A DNA stretch of 44,646 nucleotides from Clostridia bacterium. GTDB taxonomy: Bacteria; Bacillota; Clostridia; Tissierellales; Dethiosulfatibacteraceae. This document shows positions 33,490 through 43,189 of the stretch, piece after piece. The translations under genes and the position numbers were made by a program. The number at the start of each line of letters is the position of its first letter. The stretch's first letter is position 1. The stretch spans positions 1 to 44,646 of the forward strand of contig JAABRS010000002.1 of the NCBI GenBank assembly GCA_011390775.1, in the 5' to 3' direction. The notes beneath the pieces are model-generated. The model saw nothing but the letters and a program-made list of their open reading frames with translations, searched no databases and was not told where the DNA came from.

Positions 33490-34218
33490 TTATTTTCTTC
33501 TTTTTATGAAAATTCCCGTCATAGTTATTATTATAGCAATGCTAATTAATTGAGCCACTCTAAAACCGCTAAACATAAGGCTATCCGTCCTTAAACCCTC
33601 AATGAAAAATCGACCAACTGAGTAAAGTATAGCATATAATAAGAATACTTCTCCATCTTCTTTTCTTCCTTTACGCCTGTACCATAGAAGAAACATAAAA
33701 ACCACTATGTTCCACAATGACTCATAAAGAAATGTAGGATGAACTTTATGTCCATTTACAATTATCCCCCAGGGTAGATCAGTAACTGTACCAAAGGCTT
33801 CCCGATTGATATAGTTGCCCCATCTTCCTATTGCCTGTCCTAAAATAATACTGGGAGCAGTAATATCTGCTATCTGCCAAAAGTTAACTTTTCTTATCTT
33901 ACAAAAGACAGCCCCAACAATAACCGCTGCTATGATACCTCCGTGAATGGCTAGGCCACCACCTCTTACGTTTATAATTTCTGAAAGATTATTTTTATAA
34001 TAGTCAAATTGGAAAATAACGTAGTACAACCTTGCTCCTATTATAGCAGAAGGGATTGCAACTATTAATAAATCCATTAAGTCTTCATCTCTAAATCCAA
34101 TTCTTCTAGCTTCTCTTAGCGCTAATAAAGTTCCAATTAATACTCCTGATGCTATTAAAATTCCATACCACATTATATCGATGTTAAATATGGAAAATGC
34201 TACTGGATTAATATCCAT
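33490..34218 (-). CDS. lgt: Prolipoprotein diacylglyceryl transferase
   Basis: MWYGILIASGVLIGTLLALREARRIG, GGLAIHGGIIAA, GQAIGRWGNYINREAFG. Confidence 0.97.
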   Translation of the reverse strand: MDINPVAFSIFNIDIMWYGILIASGVLIGTLLALREARRIGFRDEDLMDLLIVAIPSAIIGARLYYVIFQFDYYKNNLSEIINVRGGGLAIHGGIIAAVIVGAVFCKIRKVNFWQIADITAPSIILGQAIGRWGNYINREAFGTVTDLPWGIIVNGHKVHPTFLYESLWNIVVFMFLLWYRRKGRKEDGEVFLLYAILYSVGRFFIEGLRTDSLMFSGFRVAQLISIAIIITMTGIFIKRRK

Positions 34219-34232
34219 ATAATCAACTCCAA

Positions 34233-36614
34233 TTATCTCAATTTAGCATTGAAAACAGTTTTTAATCTTTCAAGTATTTCTTCGTACTTGTCGTTAACTT
34301 CTTCTTCTAATAAAGTTTTATCTAAAGATCTAAAAACCATAGTGTATGCCAAGCTTTTCTTTCCTGCTTCTATATTTTTACCTCTGTAAATATCAAACAT
34401 TTCAATCTTTTCAAGGTTATCGATAGACATAGATTCAACTTCCTCAATTATATTTCCAACTAATACATCCTCATCTACAACTATTGAAATATCTCTAGTT
34501 ATCGAAGGATATTTAGCTATCTGATGGTAAGTTTTTTCTTCTTTTTTATTCTTAAGTATCTTAGGAATATCTATTTCTGCAAGATAAGTTCTCTCGTCTA
34601 TTTCATAATTTTCTCTAACATCGGGATGAACCTCTCCAATTAGACCAATTTCTATATCATCAATTAAAATTTTTGCAGTCCTTCCTGGATGGAATGAAGA
34701 TAGTTTTTCTTCCATTACAAATTTGTATTTAAGTCCAAATTTGTTTAATAAGTTTTCAACTATTCCTTTTAGGTTAAAGAAATCATATCCTCCATATAAA
34801 CCTATACTAATTTTTCTTATTTCATCAGGAGTATTTTTATCACTATTAAGAAAAGTATTTCCAATCTCAAAGAGCATTCCTTCTTTTATACCGTAATTAG
34901 AATTTTTAGATATGACCTTAAGCATATTAGGTAGTAAAGTTGTTCTCATTGAACTAAAATCTTCCCCTAAGGGATTACTTATTTCAACATAGTTTCTTAA
35001 AGAATTATTTTCTTCAACAAGAAATCTATCATATTCTTTAGGACTTATAAATGAATAGGTAGTAATTTCATACAATCCTAACCCGTATAAAATATCCTTA
35101 GATTTATCTTCTACCTTTCTCAATTCTGATTTTGAGCCTTTTAGTATGTTACCTTTCAGTGGTTTCGGAGGTATATTATGAAATCCAAAAATTCTTCCAA
35201 CTTCTTCAATTAAATCAGCTTCTATTTCTAAATCTTTTCTGAAATTAGGGATTTTCGATACTATTTTCCCCTGATGTAATTTACTTTCTATATTTAATGA
35301 ATTTAAGATATCTAACATTCTTCTATCTTCAATATTTGTTCCTAATAAATTATTGCAATTATTAGGATTCATTATTACTTCTCTTAAAGGGGATTCCTTA
35401 TCTCCTCTATCTATAACTCCTTTTACAATAGTTCCTGCGCCTATATCTTCGATGATTTGGCATACTCTATTGCAAGCATCAACTACAATTTCATTCGGAA
35501 GATCCTTTTCATTTCTGGAAGATGCCTCACTTCTAAGACCTAATTTTTTAGATGTTTCTCTAACAGATTTCCCATCGAAATTTGCACTTTCCATTAATAT
35601 TACCTTTGAATTTTTTGTTACTTCTGAGTCGTACCCACCCATTACACCTGCAATACCAATAGGTTTTGATTCATCAGCAATAATCAGCATATCTTCATCT
35701 AACTTTCTATTTGATTGGTCTAGTGTTTTAATAACCTCTTCTTTTTTAGCTCTTCTTATTTTTACAGTTTTCCCTTCTATTGTGTCTAAATCAAAAGCAT
35801 GAAGTGGTTGACCAACTTCTAGCATAACATAGTTTGTAGCATCTACTATGTTATTTATTGGTCTAATGCCGGCATCCATTATTTTCCTTTGCAGCCATAG
35901 GGGAGATGGTCCTATTTTTACATCCTTTATTACTCTAGTATAATATCTTCGACATAAGTCTTCATCTACTATCTTAATATCTTTAACATAATCATTTATA
36001 TCTTCAACTTCATTTTTGATTTTAATATCAGGGTATTTGAATTGAGTATTCAGAGTAGCGGCTGTTTCTCTACCTATTCCAACCATACTTAAACAATCAG
36101 GTCTGTTAAAAGTAATTTCTAAATCCAATATATGTCCCTTTAGATTTAAAACATCAACAATATCTTTTCCAACTTCAATATCTTCATTTATAATGATTAT
36201 TCCGTCTTTTGATTCTTTTGGTACTAATGAACTATCAATGCCAAGTTCCTCATAAGAACAAAGCATACCTTGAGATTCTATTCCTCTAAAATCAGTTTTT
36301 TCAATCTTCATCCCATTAGGGAGTACTGCACCTTCCACTGCAACGGGAACTAAATCATTTTCACTAATGTTTTTTGCACCAGTAATTAGCTTTACTTTCT
36401 TATTCCCTAAATCCACATGAACTACCTGCAATTTATCTGCATTAGGATGGGGCTCTAATTTCGTAATCTTTCCTAAATATATGTTATTTATGCTTTTATC
36501 CATATTTATTATCGAATCTACGTGAGTCCCTGTCATAGTTAATTTATCTGATAAGTCTCTTATGTCTGTATTTATATCTACGTATTCTTTTAACCAGTTT
36601 ATCGGTACTAACAT
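34233..36614 (-). CDS. pheT: Phenylalanyl-tRNA synthetase beta subunit
   Basis: N-terminal tRNA-binding domain, B3/B4 and anticodon-binding domains; adjacent to pheS. Confidence 0.97.
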   Translation of the reverse strand: MLVPINWLKEYVDINTDIRDLSDKLTMTGTHVDSIINMDKSINNIYLGKITKLEPHPNADKLQVVHVDLGNKKVKLITGAKNISENDLVPVAVEGAVLPNGMKIEKTDFRGIESQGMLCSYEELGIDSSLVPKESKDGIIIINEDIEVGKDIVDVLNLKGHILDLEITFNRPDCLSMVGIGRETAATLNTQFKYPDIKIKNEVEDINDYVKDIKIVDEDLCRRYYTRVIKDVKIGPSPLWLQRKIMDAGIRPINNIVDATNYVMLEVGQPLHAFDLDTIEGKTVKIRRAKKEEVIKTLDQSNRKLDEDMLIIADESKPIGIAGVMGGYDSEVTKNSKVILMESANFDGKSVRETSKKLGLRSEASSRNEKDLPNEIVVDACNRVCQIIEDIGAGTIVKGVIDRGDKESPLREVIMNPNNCNNLLGTNIEDRRMLDILNSLNIESKLHQGKIVSKIPNFRKDLEIEADLIEEVGRIFGFHNIPPKPLKGNILKGSKSELRKVEDKSKDILYGLGLYEITTYSFISPKEYDRFLVEENNSLRNYVEISNPLGEDFSSMRTTLLPNMLKVISKNSNYGIKEGMLFEIGNTFLNSDKNTPDEIRKISIGLYGGYDFFNLKGIVENLLNKFGLKYKFVMEEKLSSFHPGRTAKILIDDIEIGLIGEVHPDVRENYEIDERTYLAEIDIPKILKNKKEEKTYHQIAKYPSITRDISIVVDEDVLVGNIIEEVESMSIDNLEKIEMFDIYRGKNIEAGKKSLAYTMVFRSLDKTLLEEEVNDKYEEILERLKTVFNAKLR

Positions 36615-36624
36615 ATATACCTCC

Positions 36625-37647
36625 TTAAAATTGTTTTAGAAACCTTATATCATTTTCAAACAATAATCTTATATCATTTATTTTATGTTTTACCATTGTT
36701 ACTCTATCAATACCCATACCAAAGGCATATCCTGAATATATATTTGGATCTATTCCGCAGTTTTCAAGAACCTTAGGGTGAACCATGCCACAGCCAAGAA
36801 GTTCCATGCTCCATCCTGTATAGCTGCAAGCCTTACAACCTTTTCCCTTACATACTAAACAAGATACATCTACTTCCGCACTTGGTTCTGTAAAAGGAAA
36901 ATTATGGGGTCTAAATCTTGTTTCCATATCCTCGCCAAAAAGTTCTTTTACAAAGTGATTTATAGAATCTTTTAAGTTTGCTAAAGTTACATTTTTATCT
37001 ACTACCAAACATTCCATCTGGTGAAACATGGGAGAATGAGTATCATCAACTTCGTCAAATCTAAATGTTCTACCAGCAGAAACAATTCTTATAGGAGGTT
37101 TTTGTTCTTTCATAACTCTTATTTGAACCGGTGATGTTTGTGTTCTTAAAAGAAGCTCTTCATTAATATAAAAAGTGTCTGATTTGTCTCTAGATGGATG
37201 ATCCGGTGGTGCATTTAAAGCATCAAAATTATTTTCTACCGTATCTATTTCCGGACCTTCTACAACATCATAACCCATCTTGAGAAATAAATCTTCCAGC
37301 TCTTCTTTTACCTTTAGAAGAGGATGTCTTTTACCAATATCAGGAAATTTACCAGGTATTGTAATGTCTATCTTTTCTTTTTCTAATCTTTTATTTTTCT
37401 CTATCTTTTCTATTTCCAGTTTCTTTTTTTCTATATTCTCTTCTAAAACAGTTCTCACTTCATTAGCCATTTTTCCAATTATTGGTCTTTTTTCTTTAGG
37501 CAAACTTCCCATTTCTCTTAAGAGCAGTGTTAGTTCTCCCTTTTTCCCTAGAAATTTAACTCTTAATTTTTCGATTTCATCTTTTGTTTCAATTTCATTT
37601 AATTCTTCTATTGCATTTTTTTGAATTATTTGCAGTTTTTCTTCCAT
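36625..37647 (-). CDS. pheS: Phenylalanyl-tRNA synthetase alpha subunit
   Basis: Class II motifs: DTFYINEELLLRTQTSPVQIRVM, GRTFRFDEVDDTHSPMFHQMECLVVD, GMGIDRVTMVKH. Confidence 0.98.
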   Translation of the reverse strand: MEEKLQIIQKNAIEELNEIETKDEIEKLRVKFLGKKGELTLLLREMGSLPKEKRPIIGKMANEVRTVLEENIEKKKLEIEKIEKNKRLEKEKIDITIPGKFPDIGKRHPLLKVKEELEDLFLKMGYDVVEGPEIDTVENNFDALNAPPDHPSRDKSDTFYINEELLLRTQTSPVQIRVMKEQKPPIRIVSAGRTFRFDEVDDTHSPMFHQMECLVVDKNVTLANLKDSINHFVKELFGEDMETRFRPHNFPFTEPSAEVDVSCLVCKGKGCKACSYTGWSMELLGCGMVHPKVLENCGIDPNIYSGYAFGMGIDRVTMVKHKINDIRLLFENDIRFLKQF

Positions 37648-37661
37648 AAAAATCTCCTTTC

Positions 37662-37880
37662 AAAAAATAAAACACTTCACCTAAGAGGCGAAGTGACGCG
37701 GTACCACTCTTCTTTTCACTTTAATTTTTAACGGTTCATACCGGACAATCTTACTGATTTCAGATTGTCTGCTATTGAGGGAAAGTCAACTGGATAGCGG
37801 CATATGCTTACAGCTCTAACATACACTCTCTTTTTTCGCTATTGATTCCAATTTTTAATCTCAATCATCGCATTTAATAT
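37662..37880 (-). ncRNA. T-box leader upstream of pheS
   Basis: Minus strand T-box AGAGTGGTACCGCG followed by terminator CACTTCGCCTCTTAGGTGAAGTG-TTTTATTTTTT; upstream stem GACAATCT...AGATTGTC and CCGTTA; long Stem I with ATTGAG...CTCAAT closing. Confidence 0.93.
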
Positions 37881-37888
37881 TTTTATAG

Positions 37889-37917
37889 ATTATATCAAAA
37901 TTAAATTTATATATCAA
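37889..37917 (-). promoter_or_regulatory. Putative pheS T-box promoter
   Basis: TTGATA -17 nt- TATAAT with TGA extended -10, directly after the trmH stop codon. Confidence 0.65.
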
Positions 37918-37920
37918 CTA

Positions 37921-38682
37921 TCAATTAGTTATTTCGTATATTAGTATACCAGCTGCGATACCGGCATTAAGTGATTCTATATCACCTTTCATATTTATAC
38001 CAACTAAATCATCAGATACATTAATTATCTTTTCCGATACACCACTACCTTCATTTCCTATAACTAAGGCTATTTTTTCTTTACACTCTAAATTTTTAAT
38101 ATCTATATTAAATCTTGGTGTTGAAGATAATATTTTAAATCCTGAATTCTTAAGTATTTTTAAGACCTCATCATTGCTATCACAAACAACTACTGGCAAC
38201 CTTGGAATAGAGCCCATTGAAGCTCTAACTGTCTTACTGTTGTATAAATCAACAGTCTTTTCCAAAGTTATTACTCCACCTACATTAAATGCATCGCAGG
38301 TTCTGATTATAGTTCCTAAGTTTCCGGGGTCTTGTATTCCATCTATTAATATAAGCTTCTTTTTGTTAATTATTTCAGAGATTTTATAATCTTCAAAATT
38401 TACAACAAGTATTATGCCTTGACTATTTTTAGTATCGCTTATTCTATTAAATATATCCTTATCTATAATGTTTATTTCTAAATCTTCTTTTAATCTTTTT
38501 ATATCATTAATCTTATCAAATTCTTCTGAAATTACGGCAAATTCTATGTTTCTTGAATATTTCAAATAATCCAAAGCTATTTGATATCCTTCCACTAAGT
38601 ACATTTTATATTGATATCTATATTTTTTAGATTTTAAATTTCTTAATAACTTTACCTTAGTATTACTATTACTTTTTATCAT
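37921..38682 (-). CDS. SpoU/TrmH-family RNA 2'-O-methyltransferase
   Basis: LIDGIQDPGNLGTIIRTCDAFN, VIGNEGSGVSEKI, SLNAGIAAGILIYE. Confidence 0.94.
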   Translation of the reverse strand: MIKSNSNTKVKLLRNLKSKKYRYQYKMYLVEGYQIALDYLKYSRNIEFAVISEEFDKINDIKRLKEDLEINIIDKDIFNRISDTKNSQGIILVVNFEDYKISEIINKKKLILIDGIQDPGNLGTIIRTCDAFNVGGVITLEKTVDLYNSKTVRASMGSIPRLPVVVCDSNDEVLKILKNSGFKILSSTPRFNIDIKNLECKEKIALVIGNEGSGVSEKIINVSDDLVGINMKGDIESLNAGIAAGILIYEITN

Positions 38683-39331
38683 TTTCTTTTTCTTCTAACT
38701 TCTTCAAACTTGCACTATCTCCTATAACAATTAAAGAATCTCCTCTTTTAACAACATCTTCTGCATATGGAGATATATTTACATCTTCTCCGGTCTTAAT
38801 TGCCATTACACTTACACCGTAAGTTTTAGGTAATTTTAAATCTTTTAATGATTTATCTTCCCATTCTTCTTTTGCAGCAACTTCTATAATGCTGTAATCC
38901 GGTGCAAATTCTATTACATCCAAGATATTTGATGAAACTAAGTTATGGGCAACTCGTATACCAATATCTCTTTCAGGAAAGATAACCTTATTTGCTCCTA
39001 TTTTATATAGAACCTTGCCGTGAAGTTCATTTTGTGCTTTAGAAATAACCTTTTTTACCCCTAATTCTTTTGCTATCAAGGTCCCCATAATCGATGCTTG
39101 AATATCAGATCCTATGGTAACTATCGCTACATCAAAATTTCTAATTCCTAAAGTTTTTAATGCATTTTCATCGACTGCATCAGCCTGTACTGAATGAGTA
39201 ACATATTCAGATATTTCCTGAACCTTATCTGGGTCCTTATCTATGGCTAATACATCATACCCTAATTTTGATAATGTTTTAGCTACACTTGATCCAAATC
39301 TTCCGCAGCCTATAACTACAAATTGTTTCAT
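38669..39331 (-). CDS. KtrA/TrkA-type K+ channel gating subunit (RCK_N + RCK_C)
   Basis: VVIGCGRFGSSVAKTLSKLGYDVLAIDKDPDKVQEI; C-terminal RCK_C. Confidence 0.94.
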   Translation of the reverse strand: MKQFVVIGCGRFGSSVAKTLSKLGYDVLAIDKDPDKVQEISEYVTHSVQADAVDENALKTLGIRNFDVAIVTIGSDIQASIMGTLIAKELGVKKVISKAQNELHGKVLYKIGANKVIFPERDIGIRVAHNLVSSNILDVIEFAPDYSIIEVAAKEEWEDKSLKDLKLPKTYGVSVMAIKTGEDVNISPYAEDVVKRGDSLIVIGDSASLKKLEEKENDKK

Positions 39332-39340
39332 ATTTCCTCC

Positions 39341-40699
39341 TTATCCTACCAGTATTTTTCCTATTGGATATCTATAATTTCCTTTATTTTTATCCTGTCC
39401 TTGAGCTATTGCAAAAGCAATTGTCAGCGGCCCTATTCTTCCAATAAACATTGTAAAAGTTATTAAAACTCTTCCTAGATTAGAGAGATTAGGTGTTAAT
39501 CCTCTACTCAATCCTACTGTTCCGAAGGCAGATGTTACTTCAAATAAAATATCATGAAAAGTAAATCCACTATTAATTTCTGTTATTGATAAAATGATTG
39601 TAACTACTGATACTAAGAGCAAAGATATTGTTGCAACAGATAATGCCCTTATTGTAGTTTTAGCATCAATTCTTTTCTGTAAAATCTCAACATCTTCATA
39701 TCCCATAATCAATCTATATGTTGAAATTAAAATAATCCCTGTTGTAGTAGTTTTAATTCCCCCTGCTGTCGAGCCTGGAGAACCTCCTACAAACATAAAT
39801 ATTATCATTAGTAAGGATGTTGAATATCCTAATCCAGCTGTATCAATAGTATTAAATCCAGCTGTTCTTGGAGTAATAGATTGAAAAAAGGATGCCATTA
39901 TTTTATCCTTAATATTTAGAACTCCTAAAGTTTCAGGATTATTGTATTCCATTATTAAAACCAGTAAAGCTCCGGATACTATTAAAATAAAAGTTATTAT
40001 TAATACTAGTTTCGTGTGTAAAGAAAAATATCTAAATCTTCTTTCTCTTAAAACTTCCATGACAACATAAAATCCAATACCACCTAAAACAATAAGCATC
40101 ATAACAGTTATATTAACAATTACATCCCCAGAATAATCCACTAGACTATTGCCGGTTATATCAAACCCTGCATTACAAAAAGCTGATACAGCATGGAAAA
40201 TTGAAAACCATATACCTTTAATCATACCCAGCTCTTTAGTAAAGGTAAAGGATAAAAATAAAGCTCCTACCGCCTCTATACCTATTGTCATTAGCAAAAC
40301 TCTTTTAGTTAATAGCACTATACCTTGCAATGTCGTTGCATTCAATTCTTCTCTTATCAATAGTCTATCCTTCAGGGTAATTCTTCTTCCTAAAAGAAAG
40401 GCTATCAATGTGGCCATAGTCATAATTCCAAGTCCACCTATTTGTATAAGTATTAAAATTACTATCTTCCCAAATAAAGTCCACTGAGTTGCTGTATTTA
40501 CAACTATTAAGCCGGTTACACAAACTGCCGAAGCTGATGTAAAAAGAGCGTCTATAAAACCTATACTATTTCCATCAACTGATGCAAAAGGTAGATTTAA
40601 AAGTGTAGCTCCTGTTAAAATAGTAATTCCAAACCAAATCATCAGGAAGTGAGAAGGATTTAATTTTAGACTATCATAATTTTTATTCGGATTTTTCAT
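39341..40699 (-). CDS. KtrB/TrkH-family K+ transporter subunit
   Basis: SASAVCVTGLIVVNTA, SAFCNAGFD, GGSPGSTAGGIKTTT selectivity-filter repeats. Confidence 0.95.
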   Translation of the reverse strand: MKNPNKNYDSLKLNPSHFLMIWFGITILTGATLLNLPFASVDGNSIGFIDALFTSASAVCVTGLIVVNTATQWTLFGKIVILILIQIGGLGIMTMATLIAFLLGRRITLKDRLLIREELNATTLQGIVLLTKRVLLMTIGIEAVGALFLSFTFTKELGMIKGIWFSIFHAVSAFCNAGFDITGNSLVDYSGDVIVNITVMMLIVLGGIGFYVVMEVLRERRFRYFSLHTKLVLIITFILIVSGALLVLIMEYNNPETLGVLNIKDKIMASFFQSITPRTAGFNTIDTAGLGYSTSLLMIIFMFVGGSPGSTAGGIKTTTTGIILISTYRLIMGYEDVEILQKRIDAKTTIRALSVATISLLLVSVVTIILSITEINSGFTFHDILFEVTSAFGTVGLSRGLTPNLSNLGRVLITFTMFIGRIGPLTIAFAIAQGQDKNKGNYRYPIGKILVG

Positions 40700-40725
40700 A
40701 AATTCCTCCTAAATATTCACTCATT

Positions 40726-40731
40726 ATTATA
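40726..40731 (-). promoter_or_regulatory. Putative ktrB promoter -10
   Basis: TGC-TATAAT extended -10 between rplT terminator and ktrB; -35 not clear. Confidence 0.4.
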
Positions 40732-40754
40732 GCACTTTATTATTTAATTTAAAA

Positions 40755-40779
40755 GAAAAAAGACTGCCCTGGACAGTCT
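40755..40779 (-). terminator. Terminator after rplT
   Basis: AGACTGTCCAGGGCAGTCTTTTTTC hairpin with T-run. Confidence 0.85.
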
Positions 40780-40789
40780 CTAAAGTAAT

Positions 40790-41134
40790 TTATTTTACTG
40801 ATTCTACTAAAGTTTTAAATCCTTCTGGGTCGTTTACAGCCATTTCTGAAAGCATTTTTCTATTTATTTCAATATTATTTTGCTTTAAAGCATTTATGAA
40901 TCTACTGTAAGATAATCCATGGATTCTTGCAGCTGCGTTTATTCTTGTAATCCATAATCTTCTTAAATCTCTTTTTCTTAATTTTCTTCCAGTATACGCA
41001 TAGGATAAGGACTTCATTACTGCTTGGTTTGCCATTTTAAACTGATTGCTTTTTGCTCCATAGTATCCTTTTGCTAACTTTAATACTTTTTTGTGGTTTT
41101 TCTTTGCATTTAAACCTCTTTTTATTCTAGCCAT
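40790..41134 (-). CDS. rplT: 50S ribosomal protein L20
   Basis: [47 protein letters not shown]. Confidence 0.98.
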   Translation of the reverse strand: MARIKRGLNAKKNHKKVLKLAKGYYGAKSNQFKMANQAVMKSLSYAYTGRKLRKRDLRRLWITRINAAARIHGLSYSRFINALKQNNIEINRKMLSEMAVNDPEGFKTLVESVK

Positions 41135-41149
41135 TTATGATCCTCCTCA

Positions 41150-41347
41150 CTATTTGTATGGTATTAACTTTTCTACTCTTTTTTGATCTCCCTCAGACAC
41201 TAAGGTATTTTTTCTTAAATTTCTAACTCTTTTTGCAGATTTTTTTCCAGTATTGTGTCCTTTATAAGCCTTCGCTCTTTTTATTTTACCAGTCGCTGTT
41301 TTATTGAATCTTTTAGCTGCTGATCTTTTAGTTTTTAATTTTGGCAT
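41150..41347 (-). CDS. rpmI: 50S ribosomal protein L35
   Basis: [31 protein letters not shown]. Confidence 0.98.
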   Translation of the reverse strand: MPKLKTKRSAAKRFNKTATGKIKRAKAYKGHNTGKKSAKRVRNLRKNTLVSEGDQKRVEKLIPYK

Positions 41348-41361
41348 TTCATGTCCTCCTT

Positions 41362-41874
41362 TTAATTATCTGTTTTTGCGCTCAAAAACATAATCATCTG
41401 TCTACCTTCCATTTTAGGTCTTTTATCAATGATTGAATATTCTTCAGTTTCTTTAGCAAATTTTTCTAAAACTTCTCTTCCCAATTCTGTATGACCCATT
41501 TCTCTTCCTCTAAATCTTACAGAAACTTTTACTCTGTCGCCATTTTGCAAAAACTCAATAGCATGTTTAGCTTTATAACCTAAATCATGATCTTCGATTT
41601 TTGGAGAAAGTCTTATTTCTTTTACTTTAATCACCTGTTGTTTTTTCTTTGCTTCTTTTTCTTTTTTCTGCTGTTCGTATCTAAATTTTCCATAGTCCAT
41701 AATTCTACAAACAGGTGGTTTTCCATTTGGAGCTACTTCTGCTAAGTCCAAGCCTTTTTCTATTGCTAATTTTTGGGCTTCTTCAATTGGTAGAATACCT
41801 AATTGTTCACCTTCTTGGTCAATAACCCTTACTTTTTTTTCACGAATTTCTTCATTGATCTTAAGTTCTTTAAT
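41362..41874 (-). CDS. infC: Translation initiation factor IF-3 with a non-canonical AUU start; ORF track (41751) truncates it
   Basis: In-frame upstream extension [72 protein letters not shown] (41887-41881) 7 nt upstream of ATT 41874 (counted from GGAGG); no ATG/GTG in frame between. Confidence 0.93.
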   Translation of the reverse strand: MKELKINEEIREKKVRVIDQEGEQLGILPIEEAQKLAIEKGLDLAEVAPNGKPPVCRIMDYGKFRYEQQKKEKEAKKKQQVIKVKEIRLSPKIEDHDLGYKAKHAIEFLQNGDRVKVSVRFRGREMGHTELGREVLEKFAKETEEYSIIDKRPKMEGRQMIMFLSAKTDN

Positions 41875-41887
41875 AATTACACCTCCT

Positions 41888-42018
41888 AATATAATAAAAA
41901 AGACAGCTATATCCGCTATCTTTTAGACGTACTTCACCAAAAATTAATCAGTGTAGTAAATATTAACCTTACTGACTTCTGTCGCAAGGTGAGAAGCGGA
42001 TACTTCTACTTTATTAAC
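41888..42018 (-). ncRNA. infC (L20-type) ribosomal protein leader with attenuator
   Basis: Terminator AAAAGATAGC-GGATATA-GCTGTCTTTTTT before infC; competing pairing TATCCGCT (42002-41995) with AGCGGATA (41917-41910). Confidence 0.85.
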
Positions 42019-42024
42019 TATTAT

Positions 42025-42052
42025 AGTATATCAAATTTAAAATATTTGTCAA
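42025..42052 (-). promoter_or_regulatory. infC operon promoter
   Basis: Consensus -35 TTGACA (42052-42047), 16-nt spacer, TATACT (42030-42025) with TGA extended -10; -35 sits 3 nt from the upstream gene's stop codon. Confidence 0.75.
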
Positions 42053-42055
42053 TCA

Positions 42056-43180
42056 TTATTTTATATAAGCCATGGGATTAGTATGATTACCATTAATTCT
42101 TACCTCAAAGTGTAAGTGAGGTCCTGTAGACAACCCTGTTGTTCCAGACTTTGAAATAACCTGTCCCTTAGTCACACTCTGTCCTTTTGATACCAGTACA
42201 CTTGTATTGTGTGCAGAAAGAGTTGAAATTCCACCACCGTGATCTACAATTACTATATTTCCATAAGCCCCGTACCAACCAGCATACTGAACTACACCAT
42301 CGTTAGCTGCAACGATGTTTTGATTCATAGCAACACCTATATCTACTCCTGTGTGCATTTTTGAGTATCCGTAAATAGGATGCATTCTCATACCGTATGG
42401 TGATGTCACTCTATAATAACCTGGAGATGGCCAAGCCATTACTCCACCGGCATATTCCATTTCCAATTGTGCTTTGTTTATTTCATCTTCTAATCTTTTA
42501 GAGTCTGCTAATAATCTATCTTCCTGTGCTTCAAGTTCTTGAATTTTACCCTGTAAACTTCTCATATAGTCTTCTTTACTTCTACTTACAACTACTATAT
42601 CATTCTTTTTGCTTTCAACTTCATTTAAAGCAGTGGAAAGACTATTTTTTTCACTTTCCAGCTCTGCTTTTAGCATATTAAGTTCATTATTTTCAGCTTC
42701 TAATCCAGTTAATAATTCCACATCATTATCAACAATTTTTTGTATCATGTCTAGTCTAGTAAGAAAATCACTTAGATCTTCAGCTTCGAATAAAACTTCA
42801 ATATATCCTAGAGATCCACCTTTTTTATACATAACTCTTACTCTTTTTTCAAGTAGTTCTGTTTTTAGATTTATCTTTTCTTCAATTTCTTGAATGTTTT
42901 TTTCACACTGGGTAATATTATTATTCATTTCTTCAATATTAGAGCTTAATTGATCAATTTCAGAATTTATATTTCTAATTTCGCTATCTAATTTATTGAT
43001 TTCTTGAGCTACAGAGTTTTTTGCCTGTTTTTCTTGATCTAATTTTTCAAGAATACTTTTTCTCTGTTGTTCTGTATATTGTAAGTTATTTTTTAACTCG
43101 TCAATTTTAGAAGCACCTGCTGAAACTGTAAAAATAGAAACAATAACTATGATTGTTATTAAAAATCTTAATTTTCTCAT
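42056..43180 (-). CDS. Coiled-coil M23 (LytM) murein hydrolase, PcsB/EnvC-like, FtsEX partner candidate
   Basis: Signal peptide, long coiled coil, C-terminal M23: MHPIYGYSKMHTGVDIG, VDHGGGISTLSAH, GPHLHFEVR; adjacent to ftsX. Confidence 0.92.
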   Translation of the reverse strand: MRKLRFLITIIVIVSIFTVSAGASKIDELKNNLQYTEQQRKSILEKLDQEKQAKNSVAQEINKLDSEIRNINSEIDQLSSNIEEMNNNITQCEKNIQEIEEKINLKTELLEKRVRVMYKKGGSLGYIEVLFEAEDLSDFLTRLDMIQKIVDNDVELLTGLEAENNELNMLKAELESEKNSLSTALNEVESKKNDIVVVSRSKEDYMRSLQGKIQELEAQEDRLLADSKRLEDEINKAQLEMEYAGGVMAWPSPGYYRVTSPYGMRMHPIYGYSKMHTGVDIGVAMNQNIVAANDGVVQYAGWYGAYGNIVIVDHGGGISTLSAHNTSVLVSKGQSVTKGQVISKSGTTGLSTGPHLHFEVRINGNHTNPMAYIK

Positions 43181-43189
43181 TTTTACCTC

